A stretch of DNA of 6,438 nt from Desulfobacterales bacterium. GTDB lineage: Bacteria > Desulfobacterota > Desulfobacteria > Desulfobacterales > JAFDCJ01. The stretch is from contig CP070771.1 of the NCBI GenBank assembly GCA_020345785.1, forward strand, positions 5,177,846-5,184,283, given 5' to 3'. The notes beneath the pieces were generated by a model, which was not told the origin of the DNA, ran no database searches, and worked only from the letters and a program-made list of their open reading frames with translations. Below, one piece after another: positions 1 to 5,498 of this stretch (the stretch's first letter is position 1; each line of letters opens with the position of its first letter). The translations under genes and the position numbers were made by a program.

Positions 1-384
1 ATAAAATCATCCATCGTCAATCGTGATGAAAAAGAAAAAGGAGAGCGCCGCAAGCTGAATTTTGGGCATACTTTCGGGCATGCCATCGAAAAAATTCTGC
101 AGATTCGCCACGGTGAAGCCATCAGTGCCGGGATGGTTCTGGCTGCCGAGCTGGGGGTGAAACGGGGCAGACTGCCGGTAGATGATTCGAATAGAATTGC
201 TGATTTGCTGAAAAGATTTGGGCTGCCGATTCGACTGTCGTTTGATGGGAAAAAAGTGCTTGAAGCTATTCGAATGGATAAAAAAAGGGAAGGGGATCTG
301 ATATATTTTGTGCTGCTCAGTGAAATCGGCAAGGCTTGCGTTGAAGAAATTGCAATTCAGGATCTGGCAGAACTGATTCGTTGA
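1..384 (+). CDS. aroB: 3-dehydroquinate synthase, C-terminal part (5' end outside window)
   Basis: The reading frame is open from base 1 and stops at TGA 382-384, giving 127 residues, roughly the last third of a protein that is usually about 350-370 residues. AroB converts DAHP to 3-dehydroquinate in the cytosol, using NAD and a divalent metal. The diagnostic block LNFGHTFGHAIE is at residues 19-30 and HGEA at 37-40. By alignment with E. coli AroB, His23 and His37 are two of the three metal ligands; the Glu ligand lies upstream of the window. The preceding DEKEKGERRKLNFGH stretch also fits the family. A classical AroB implies that the host makes DAHP by the standard route, not the archaeal-type alternative. 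The stop codon lies inside the first unit of a 9-bp repeat array, so the array begins where the gene ends. Confidence 0.96.
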   Translation: MKSSIVNRDEKEKGERRKLNFGHTFGHAIEKILQIRHGEAISAGMVLAAELGVKRGRLPVDDSNRIADLLKRFGLPIRLSFDGKKVLEAIRMDKKREGDLIYFVLLSEIGKACVEEIAIQDLAELIR

Positions 385-459
385 TTGAGCTGATTAGGAT
401 GAGAAGTTGATTAAGTTGAATATGTTGATTGGGTTGATTGAGTTGGTTGGATTGATTAG
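380..459 (+). repeat. Degenerate 9-bp tandem array, consensus GTTGATTRR (9 units)
   Basis: Nine consecutive units start at 380, 389, 398, 406, 415, 424, 433, 442 and 451. All are 9 bp except the third (8 bp, the most diverged). Typical units are GTTGATTGA, GTTGATTAA and GTTGATTGG; the last two positions are nearly always purines. The first unit covers the aroB stop codon. An opposite-strand counterpart lies at 570-614. Confidence 0.85.
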
Positions 460-512
460 TTGTTATGTTAAATGGCTGCAACAATAGATTCATCGCATAT
501 TTGTAAAAAAAT

Positions 513-538
513 TTGACACTTGATATTTCAATTATCAA
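513..538 (+). promoter_or_regulatory. Possible promoter -35 (TTGACA) with small inverted repeat
   Basis: TTGACA at 513-518 is a perfect sigma-70 -35 hexamer in an AT-rich stretch between the two inverted repeat arrays. It overlaps the approach to a small inverted repeat, TTGATA 520-525 and TATCAA 533-538 (7-nt spacer). No good -10 hexamer is found at 16-18 bp; CATACT at 541-546 is too far away. The 9-mer TTGACACTT recurs upstream of aroA at 1868. The call is tentative. Confidence 0.22.
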
Positions 539-569
539 AACATACTGAATTGAAGATCATTATTTTCCT

Positions 570-614
570 AATCAACCCGGTCAACTTAATTAACCTAATC
601 AACTCAATTAACTA
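570..614 (-). repeat. Opposite-strand copy of the 9-bp array (5 units)
   Basis: Five exact 9-bp units lie at 570, 579, 588, 597 and 606: AATCAACCC, GGTCAACTT, AATTAACCT, AATCAACTC and AATTAACTA. Read on the minus strand they are GTTRATTRR-type units, the same family as 380-459. Collinear blocks match: 385-398 with 594-607 (13/14), 406-419 with 581-594 (13/14) and 431-439 with 570-578 (9/9). The array ends 20 nt before the aroE start. Confidence 0.85.
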
Positions 615-634
615 TTAACCATGTTGGGCTATCA

Positions 635-1753
635 ATGGACAAATCAATCGACAAAGCAGACCAGTCAAAAGACACCGGCTCGGACATTACAGCCCTCAGG
701 CGCCGCATTGATGATATCGACGATCAGATCCTTGATTTGATCAATCGGCGCCTGGCAGCCGCCAAGGACATCGGAAAAATTAAGGAGCAATCCGGAACAT
801 CGGTGGTAGACGGCCGGCGGGAAGGCCAGATTTATCGCCGACTCTCCTCGCTGAACAGCGGCCCCTTAAAAACGGGTTCGCTCTATCGCATCTTCAGAAG
901 CATCATTGGCGCCGGCCGCAGCGTTCAAAACATTCAAAGCAAAATCGATTTACCCTCAATTTACGGTGTTTTCGGAGATCCGGTGGGTCACAGCCTGAGT
1001 CCCGTCATGCATAACAGCGCATTCGCCCAGACCGGCCTTGAAGGCTGCTATTTGGCATTCCAGGTGAAGGACATTGCCGCTGCAGTGAGCGGTGTGCGGG
1101 CTTTGGGTATGCCGGGTGTCAGTATTACCATTCCCCATAAAGTCAGCGTCATGAAATATCTTGACCAGGTAGATGCACAGGCTGGAGAGATTGGCGCGGT
1201 CAACACGATAGTAAACCGTCAGGGCATTCTTTACGGGTATAATTCAGACTGTGCCGGAGCCATCAAGGCGCTGACTGAAAAAACCCCGATCAACGGTAAA
1301 GCAGTGGCAGTGATCGGGGCCGGTGGAGGCGCCCGGGCCGTTGCTTTCGGTATCAAGAAAGAGGGAGGCCAGCTGACCATTTTAAACCGTACGAAGGAAA
1401 GTGGCGAATCACTTGCCGCGGACCTGGAGTGTGAATTCAAACCTCTGTCCGAAGTCCGGCGGCTGCCCTATGATATCATCATTAATGCAACATCGGCCGG
1501 AATGACGCCCCAGGTAAACAACACACCGATAGATGCCGGACTTCTTGAAGGGGGAGCGGTTGTCATGGACTTGGTATACAACCCATTGAAGACCCGTTTA
1601 TTAAATGAGGCGAAAAAGGCCGGTTGCACAACCATTGACGGTGTCTCCATGTTTGTGCATCAGGGTGCCGTCCAGTTCGAGCTGTGGACCGGCAAGGGTG
1701 CGCCGGTGGATGTTATGCGCAAGGTGGTATTGGAGGAGCTGGCAAACCATTAA
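635..1753 (+). CDS. aroE: Bifunctional chorismate mutase (AroQ type) / shikimate dehydrogenase
   Basis: 372 residues, about 100 more than a stand-alone AroE. Residues ~17-100 form an AroQ-class chorismate mutase helix bundle. Aligned with the E. coli CM domain, Arg22, Arg39, Lys50, Asp59, Arg62, Glu63 and Gln98 match Arg11, Arg28, Lys39, Asp48, Arg51, Glu52 and Gln88; the Ser84 position is Gly94. Residues ~108-372 are shikimate dehydrogenase (NADPH; 3-dehydroshikimate to shikimate): SLSP 120-123, IPHK with catalytic Lys169, AVNT 188-191, GYNSD with catalytic Asp205, NADP loop GAGGGARA 228-235, NRT 251-253, then NATSAGM and the C-terminal SMFVHQGA motif. The fusion therefore carries two non-consecutive pathway steps. 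ATG 635 is the only plausible start in frame, since TAA at 596-598 closes the frame upstream. No clear Shine-Dalgarno precedes it. Residues 1-16 are polar and look like a disordered tail. Confidence 0.95.
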   Translation: MDKSIDKADQSKDTGSDITALRRRIDDIDDQILDLINRRLAAAKDIGKIKEQSGTSVVDGRREGQIYRRLSSLNSGPLKTGSLYRIFRSIIGAGRSVQNIQSKIDLPSIYGVFGDPVGHSLSPVMHNSAFAQTGLEGCYLAFQVKDIAAAVSGVRALGMPGVSITIPHKVSVMKYLDQVDAQAGEIGAVNTIVNRQGILYGYNSDCAGAIKALTEKTPINGKAVAVIGAGGGARAVAFGIKKEGGQLTILNRTKESGESLAADLECEFKPLSEVRRLPYDIIINATSAGMTPQVNNTPIDAGLLEGGAVVMDLVYNPLKTRLLNEAKKAGCTTIDGVSMFVHQGAVQFELWTGKGAPVDVMRKVVLEELANH

Positions 1754-1754
1754 T

Positions 1755-1793
1755 GCTTGAAGCTGGAAAGCTGGAAGGCTTGAAAGCTTAATT
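1755..1793 (+). repeat. Degenerate 8-bp tandem array, GCTGGAAR type (5 units)
   Basis: Units are GCTTGAA (1755), GCTGGAAA (1762), GCTGGAAG (1770), GCTTGAAA (1778) and GCTTAATT (1786); all are 8 bp except the first (7 bp). The array begins one base after the TAA of aroE. Confidence 0.8.
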
Positions 1794-1800
1794 GCCGAGT

Positions 1801-1832
1801 GCTTCCCAGCATCCTATCATCCTGGCCTCCCA
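1801..1832 (-). repeat. Opposite-strand 8-bp array (4 units)
   Basis: Four exact 8-bp units: GCTTCCCA (1801), GCATCCTA (1809), TCATCCTG (1817) and GCCTCCCA (1825). Read on the minus strand they become GCTGGGAA/GCTGGGAG-like units, close to the GCTGGAAR of 1755-1793. The two arrays face each other across a 7-nt spacer. GCTGGAAG 1770-1777 can pair with 1802-1810 with one bulged C. No T-tract follows, so it is not a standard terminator. Confidence 0.7.
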
Positions 1833-1867
1833 GCCGTTGGTTTAATCCTGCAATTGTTAAATATAGA

Positions 1868-1873
1868 TTGACA
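1868..1873 (+). promoter_or_regulatory. Possible promoter -35 (TTGACA) upstream of aroA
   Basis: A perfect TTGACA hexamer lies 39 bp before the aroA ATG, followed by AT-rich DNA. At 17 bp spacing the -10 would be AATTTT (1891-1896), a poor match. The same 9-mer, TTGACACTT, occurs at 513-521 upstream of aroE. The hexamer is convincing but the full promoter is not. Confidence 0.25.
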
Positions 1874-1906
1874 CTTTAATAATAGCGAAAAATTTTTTGA
1901 TAGACT

Positions 1907-3175
1907 ATGATCGAAATTAAACCGCATAGCATAAAACCTTATTGCGAGGTTACCGTTCCTGGTTCCAAGAGCTATACCCATCGGATCCTGATTGCCTCCG
2001 CACTGTCGGATGGTGCCTGCCGAATCGAAAATGCACTGCTTTCTGAAGATACCCGGTTGACCATGCTGGCGCTCAGGCAGATGGGAATTCGTATCGAAGA
2101 TACCCCTGCGAGCCGGCTCATCGTTTACGGCAGCAGCGGTGCTCTCGAGCCATGCGAGGATCGCATTTATCTCGGAAACTCAGGCACTTCCATGCGCCTG
2201 CTGACGGCCGTTGCCGCCCTTGGCAGGGGAACATACACTTTGGCCGGAACGGAACGGATGGCTGAACGACCGATCCAGGATCTTATCGATGCGCTGCAAC
2301 AGCTCGGGGTAGGTATCCGATCCACCAATGGCAATGGTTGTCCACCGGTTGCAGTTCATGGAGGCGCCTTAAAGGGTGGTTCGGTGACCATCAACTGCCG
2401 AACAAGCAGTCAGTATCTTTCCGCCTTGCTTTTAGTTGCCCCCTATACGGATAATGGGCTGGATATCACGGTCACTGAGGGACCGGTATCCAAACCCTAT
2501 GTGGACATGACGGTTGAAGTCATGAACAAATTCGGCGTGGCGGTCAGCCGGGAAGACTATGATCGCTTTCTGGTTGCCGGCAAACAAACTTACCGGGCGG
2601 GCGCATATGTGGTGGAACCGGACGGCTCCCAGGCCGGCTATTTCTGGGCCGCTGCGGCCGTATGCGGTACTCAAATCAAAGTAAAAGGTGTGACTGAAAA
2701 TTCCAGGCAGGGAGATGTCAAATTTGCGAAACTGCTGGCAAGCATGGGCTGTGAGATTCAAAGTGGGCACGACGGCATTACGGTTTCCGGCAGGCACTTG
2801 CGGGCAGCCGAGCTCGACATGGGGGACATGCCGGACATGGTGCCTACCCTGGCCGTGGTTGCGGCCTTTGCCGAGGGGACAACGGTCATCAAAAATGTGT
2901 CTCATCTGAAGGTCAAAGAAAGCGATCGTTTAACTGCGGTGGTCAACGAACTGGTCAAAATGGGGATTCGTGCCCGCTGCAGCGATAATGAACTGATCGT
3001 TACGGGCGGCACGCCGCACGGGGCTAAGATCGAAACTTACGGAGATCACCGCATCGCCATGAGCTTTGCGGTTGCAGGACTGGTTGCCCCCGGGACATTT
3101 ATCCTGGGGGAAAGCTGTGTAGAGAAGTCATTTCCCGAATTCTGGAACGTATTCGAAGGACTGTATGTGACTTGA
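1907..3175 (+). CDS. aroA: 3-phosphoshikimate 1-carboxyvinyltransferase (EPSP synthase)
   Basis: 422 residues, the normal length. It joins shikimate-3-phosphate and PEP to form EPSP in the cytosol. Visible active-site elements, with E. coli equivalents: PGSKS with Lys21, Ser22 and Arg26 (Lys22, Ser23, Arg27); LGNSGTSMR at 89-97 with Gly93 and Arg97 (Gly96, Arg100); MAERPI with Arg121 (Arg124); SSQ 167-169 (169-171); catalytic Asp310 (Asp313); VKESDR with Glu338 and Arg341 (Glu341, Arg344); YGDHRIAMSF (Arg386 region); and EKSFPEFW near the C-terminus (Lys411). The residue after Arg97 is Leu98, where E. coli-like class I enzymes have Pro101. The ATG sits at the usual distance before PGSKS, but no recognisable Shine-Dalgarno precedes it; the upstream bases are a T-run then GATAGACT. 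A long antisense frame across the gene has no family features and is a shadow. Confidence 0.98.
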   Translation: MIEIKPHSIKPYCEVTVPGSKSYTHRILIASALSDGACRIENALLSEDTRLTMLALRQMGIRIEDTPASRLIVYGSSGALEPCEDRIYLGNSGTSMRLLTAVAALGRGTYTLAGTERMAERPIQDLIDALQQLGVGIRSTNGNGCPPVAVHGGALKGGSVTINCRTSSQYLSALLLVAPYTDNGLDITVTEGPVSKPYVDMTVEVMNKFGVAVSREDYDRFLVAGKQTYRAGAYVVEPDGSQAGYFWAAAAVCGTQIKVKGVTENSRQGDVKFAKLLASMGCEIQSGHDGITVSGRHLRAAELDMGDMPDMVPTLAVVAAFAEGTTVIKNVSHLKVKESDRLTAVVNELVKMGIRARCSDNELIVTGGTPHGAKIETYGDHRIAMSFAVAGLVAPGTFILGESCVEKSFPEFWNVFEGLYVT

Positions 3176-3185
3176 ACGGCTAAAA

Positions 3186-3244
3186 GGTTCTGGGTTCTGG
3201 GTTGGAAAGGTTCAGGGTTGAAGGTAAAATGGTAGAGGGTGGAA
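3186..3244 (+). repeat. Degenerate ~7-bp array of GGTNNNN units (8 units)
   Basis: Eight units each begin with GGT: GGTTCTG (3186), GGTTCTG (3193), GGTTGGAAA (3200), GGTTCAG (3209), GGTTGAA (3216), GGTAAAAT (3223), GGTAGAG (3231) and GGTGGAA (3238). Six of the eight are exactly 7 bp. Decay increases toward the 3' side. The array starts 10 nt after the aroA stop. Confidence 0.8.
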
Positions 3245-3296
3245 GCTAAAAGCGGACCATCAGAGGCGGATAAATCCTCCTGAGGTGATTCAATAT

Positions 3297-3317
3297 CGAA
3301 TAACGAATGCCGACGAT
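3297..3317 (+). repeat. Short 7-bp array of CGANNNN units (3 units)
   Basis: Three adjacent heptamers: CGAATAA (3297), CGAATGC (3304) and CGACGAT (3311). Only three units are present, so it could be chance alone. It sits between two better heptamer arrays in the same gap. Confidence 0.5.
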
Positions 3318-3350
3318 TAGATAAAAGCTGGAGCGAAGCGACATCCACAA

Positions 3351-3378
3351 ATATTCAATATTCAATTTTCAATCTTCA
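3351..3378 (+). repeat. 7-bp array of ATNTTCA units (4 units)
   Basis: Four heptamers in perfect register: ATATTCA (3351), ATATTCA (3358), ATTTTCA (3365) and ATCTTCA (3372). Units differ only at the third position. The array lies just upstream of the aroK ribosome binding site. Confidence 0.85.
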
Positions 3379-3394
3379 ATTCCGGCTTGTCCGG

Positions 3395-3399
3395 GGAGG
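3395..3399 (+). promoter_or_regulatory. Shine-Dalgarno for aroK (GGAGG), supports the GTG start
   Basis: GGAGG at 3395-3399 lies 12 nt before GTG 3412, a long but usable spacing. TGA at 3406-3408 is in frame just before, so no earlier start is possible. The nearby ATG at 3416 is in another frame. Confidence 0.6.
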
Positions 3400-3411
3400 A
3401 AACCCTGAACG

Positions 3412-3978
3412 GTGAATGCTGAACCTACCAACCTCGGCAACGTATTTTTAATCGGATACCGATGCACCGGCAAATCGTCGGTGGGCAGCCTGCTCTCCGC
3501 AAAGCTGGGTTGGCCGTTCATCGATACGGACTCGCTGCTGGTATCCGGCAGTGGCAGAAGTATAAAGGAAATAGTGGAAACAGACGGCTGGGAAACCTTT
3601 CGTAAAATGGAACATGCGCTTGTAGAACAGGTCTGTGCCCAGGATCAACGGGTCGTCGCAACCGGCGGCGGGGTTGTACTCGATGCCGCTAATGTGGAAC
3701 TTATGAAAAAAAGCGGCAGACTGGTCTGGCTGAGAGCAAAACCTGAAACCATCAAAAATCGGATGATGCAGGATTTGGATACTGATGCATTTCGGCCTGC
3801 CCTGACTTCAAAAGACAGTATTGCCGAGATTGAAGAAACTCTGCTCGAACGGGAATCTTACTACAGGCGCGCTATGGATTTTCATGTCCATACCGACAGC
3901 TTGGGGTTGGATGCAATTGTAAATTCTATTATAGAAAACCTCTTTCTTCAGTTTTCAAAGTGCAATTTACAACCCTGA
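3412..3978 (+). CDS. aroK: Shikimate kinase
   Basis: 188 residues from a GTG start, slightly longer than the usual 165-180. It phosphorylates shikimate at the 3-OH using ATP. The family signatures are in order: P-loop GYRCTGKS at 15-22 (Lys21), FIDTD with Asp38 and Asp40 (Mg/shikimate binding), Arg64 in WETFRKME (shikimate carboxylate), TGGG 84-87, the lid Arg128 in FRPAL, and RESYYRRAMD near residue 140 (adenine/shikimate side). The GYRCTGK form of the P-loop replaces the common GxMGxGK and is typical of one AroK subgroup. Family members usually begin only a few residues before the first strand; here nine residues precede NVFLIG. The last bases of the gene are shared with the first copy of a 34-bp repeat (3974-4007). 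Confidence 0.96.
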   Translation: MNAEPTNLGNVFLIGYRCTGKSSVGSLLSAKLGWPFIDTDSLLVSGSGRSIKEIVETDGWETFRKMEHALVEQVCAQDQRVVATGGGVVLDAANVELMKKSGRLVWLRAKPETIKNRMMQDLDTDAFRPALTSKDSIAEIEETLLERESYYRRAMDFHVHTDSLGLDAIVNSIIENLFLQFSKCNLQP

Positions 3979-4007
3979 ATACCCTATTTTTAGGTGGGGA
4001 TTAATTA
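3974..4007 (+). repeat. 34-bp imperfect direct repeat, copy 1
   Basis: Matches 4336-4369 at 28 of 34 positions without gaps. Shared blocks are CCTGAATA, CTATTTTT and GGATTAATTA. This copy contains the aroK stop codon (TGA 3976-3978). The second copy ends in the aroC ribosome binding site. Confidence 0.8.
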
Positions 4008-4025
4008 CCCCGGCCTGAAAAATAG
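3984..4025 (+). other. Hairpin just after the aroK stop codon
   Basis: CTATTTTT 3984-3991 pairs with AAAAATAG 4018-4025, AGG 3992-3994 with CCT 4014-4016, and GGGG 3996-3999 with CCCC 4008-4011, around the loop ATTAATTA. There are two small bulges. No T-tract follows on either strand, so it is not a canonical intrinsic terminator. It could protect the aroK mRNA 3' end or be one end of a repeat element. Confidence 0.65.
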
Positions 4026-4027
4026 CA
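4014..4027 (+). repeat. Inverted 14-mer, left copy (partner 4344-4357)
   Basis: CCTGAAAAATAGCA here is the exact reverse complement of 4344-4357. Extending outward gives 17 of 18 matches, followed by ATTAAT-type sequence on both sides. The copies bound about 316 bp, which resembles the terminal inverted repeats of a miniature element. Confidence 0.65.
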
Positions 4028-4158
4028 AAACCGGGTTTGGATAAAAGATAAGGGTCTGATTGAAACTGATGAGCATGATCAAATGTTGTCCGGGAGGATT
4101 AATTACCTTAATCAAATAAAGATGGGTAACAAAGGCAAATGCATAGCGATTTTCCTCT

Positions 4159-4190
4159 AAATTTTAAAAATCAAATAATAATTAAAATTT
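4159..4190. repeat. AT-only inverted repeat
   Basis: AAATTTTAA 4159-4167 is the reverse complement of TTAAAATTT 4182-4190, with a 14-nt loop. The composition makes chance occurrence fairly likely. Confidence 0.4.
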
Positions 4191-4272
4191 TATATGGTTA
4201 AGGCTGTCTATATCTCTTTATTTTTATGTGGCCAAGATGAAATAAAATAAGAAAAATATGCGCAGCATAAAT

Positions 4273-4369
4273 TAATTAATCCGCCGGGCATTCGATCTAA
4301 CGACTTTTTTCAATTTCACAAAGACAGTTCATAGTCCTGAATATGCTATTTTTCAGGGCGGATTAATTA
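4273..4369 (+). promoter_or_regulatory. Inverted repeat in the aroC leader, right arm abutting the Shine-Dalgarno
   Basis: TAATTAATCCGCC 4273-4285 is the exact reverse complement of GGCGGATTAATTA 4357-4369. In RNA this would form a 13-bp stem closing a 71-nt loop, with its base adjacent to GGAGA (4370-4374) of the aroC ribosome binding site. The right arm is also part of the competing 14-mer repeat that ends at 4357, so alternative foldings are possible. A regulatory role is inference. Confidence 0.4.
4336..4369 (+). repeat. 34-bp imperfect direct repeat, copy 2
   Basis: Second copy of the 3974-4007 repeat, offset by 362 bp. It runs directly into the aroC Shine-Dalgarno. It carries TGCTATTTTTCAGG (4344-4357), the inverted partner of 4014-4027. 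Confidence 0.8.
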
Positions 4370-4374
4370 GGAGA
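4369..4374 (+). promoter_or_regulatory. Shine-Dalgarno for aroC (AGGAGA)
   Basis: AGGAGA sits 6 nt before ATG 4381. It is the strongest ribosome binding site in the window and fixes the aroC start. Confidence 0.85.
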
Positions 4375-4380
4375 CAAAAT

Positions 4381-5463
4381 ATGTCGAGCACATTCGGTAC
4401 AGTTTTCAAAGTAACAACTTTCGGTGAATCCCACGGCAAGGGGGTCGGTGCGGTGGTGGACGGATGTCCTCCCGGTCTGGAAATCAGCGAAAAGGACATT
4501 CAGCCGCAGTTGGACCGCCGCCGTCCCGGTCAGAGTCGTCTGACAACCGACCGGGATGAAACCGACCGGGTGACTATTCTGTCCGGCGTTGAAAACGGTC
4601 GGGCCCTGGGTACGCCGATTGCATTGAGCGTGGCCAACCGGGATCAAAGACCGGGTGACTATGCTGCGATGCAGGCTATACCTCGCCCTTCGCACGCTGA
4701 TTACACTTATCAGATGAAATACGGAATACGGGCGTCGAGCGGCGGCGGGAGATCCAGTGCCCGGGAAACCATCGGGCGTGTGGCTGCGGGGGCGATTGCC
4801 GAAAAATTTCTCGCTGAGGATTATGGGGTTGAAATTGTCGCGTGGGTAAGCTCAGTCGGCACTAATACCGCCTCCGACATCGATGAAATCGGCATTACCC
4901 GCCGGGTGGTGGACGAAAATGAAGTACGCTGTCCCAATCAGGAGGATGCCCGGCAAATGATGCAGGCGATCAAGGACGCTAAGGAAGCTCAGGATTCTCT
5001 TGGCGGCATTATCACCTGTGTCTGTCGTCATGTTCCGGCAGGCCTGGGAGAACCGGTATTTGATAAAATGGAGGCGCGTCTGGCCCAGGCCATGCTGTCG
5101 ATTCCGGCAACCAAGGGCTTTGAAATCGGTTCCGGATTTGCGGGTACACGGATGACAGGCTCAACCCATAACGACCCCTTTGTGAAAAAAGGCGATCGCT
5201 TAGGAACGCTCACCAATTTCAGCGGGGGAGTTCAGGGCGGCATCTCAAACGGTGAGCCGATTTTATTCCGGGTGGCCTTTAAACCGCCGGCAACCATCGG
5301 GCAGGCTCAAGCAACGGCTGATTTTAACGGAAACGAAACGACCCTGGAAGCCAAGGGGCGTCATGACCCCTGCGTGGTGCCGCGGGCCGTGCCGATTGTC
5401 GAGTGCATGGCCGCCCTGGTCATCGCCGACCTGGCGCTAAGGCAGCGAAGCAGGGGAATTTGA
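4381..5463 (+). CDS. aroC: Chorismate synthase
   Basis: 360 residues, the normal length. It performs the anti-1,4 elimination of phosphate from EPSP to give chorismate, requires reduced FMN, and acts as a homotetramer in the cytosol. Signatures: [21 protein letters not shown] near the N-terminus with His18; the RRRPGQS run at 46-52; RPSHAD with His105 (His18 and His105 correspond to the two catalytic histidines, His10 and His106, of the family); [11 protein letters not shown] at 120-130; and the C-terminal [13 protein letters not shown]. The N-terminus starts directly on the [16 protein letters not shown] strand, as expected. A good AGGAGA lies 6 nt upstream. The preceding gap is the largest in the cluster (402 bp), so aroC may have its own control. 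The last base of its stop codon starts the AATTCGG array. Confidence 0.98.
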   Translation: MSSTFGTVFKVTTFGESHGKGVGAVVDGCPPGLEISEKDIQPQLDRRRPGQSRLTTDRDETDRVTILSGVENGRALGTPIALSVANRDQRPGDYAAMQAIPRPSHADYTYQMKYGIRASSGGGRSSARETIGRVAAGAIAEKFLAEDYGVEIVAWVSSVGTNTASDIDEIGITRRVVDENEVRCPNQEDARQMMQAIKDAKEAQDSLGGIITCVCRHVPAGLGEPVFDKMEARLAQAMLSIPATKGFEIGSGFAGTRMTGSTHNDPFVKKGDRLGTLTNFSGGVQGGISNGEPILFRVAFKPPATIGQAQATADFNGNETTLEAKGRHDPCVVPRAVPIVECMAALVIADLALRQRSRGI

Positions 5464-5490
5464 ATTCGGAATTCGGAATGGGGAAGGTGG
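5463..5490 (+). repeat. 7-bp array of AATTCGG type (4 units)
   Basis: Heptamers AATTCGG (5463), AATTCGG (5470), AATGGGG (5477) and AAGGTGG (5484). Two units are identical and two decayed. The first base is the final A of the aroC stop codon. Confidence 0.75.
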
Positions 5491-5498
5491 AAATTTTT

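Larger units (their letters stand above)
3979..4380. other. 402-bp AT-rich intergenic region with palindromic repeat element
   Basis: No reading frame with protein-like composition is seen on either strand. Unlike the other gaps it has no 7-9 bp tandem arrays. It holds the two 34-bp direct repeats at its ends, a strong hairpin after aroK, an inverted 14-mer near its ends, and the core GGATTAATTA (or its complement) at 3998-4007, 4096-4105, 4273-4282 and 4360-4369. It may be a decayed miniature mobile element, a structured leader for aroC, or both. A small RNA cannot be excluded. Confidence 0.6.

Noticed and set aside
317..538. Minus-strand reading frame with an NQL/NQP/NQS tripeptide repeat
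   Set aside because: The tripeptide pattern is the 9-bp array read three codons at a time. The frame overlaps the end of aroB and has no start signal or domain features.
380..614. CRISPR array or attachment site
   Set aside because: Units are only 7-9 bp with no spacers; no integrase, cas gene or tRNA is present in the window.
2432..2905. 157-codon minus-strand frame opposite aroA
   Set aside because: Antisense shadow of a strongly supported gene; His/Arg-rich composition with no recognisable motif.
3046..3348. Minus-strand frame covering the aroA end and the repeat-rich gap
   Set aside because: Half is antisense to aroA and half is translated repeat; no ribosome binding site or motif.
3984..4025. 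Intrinsic terminator after aroK
   Set aside because: The stem is good but no T-tract follows on either strand, so I list it only as a hairpin.
4342..4347. TATGCT as a -10 box for aroC
   Set aside because: No -35 hexamer at a suitable distance, and the bases belong to the repeat shared with the aroK end.
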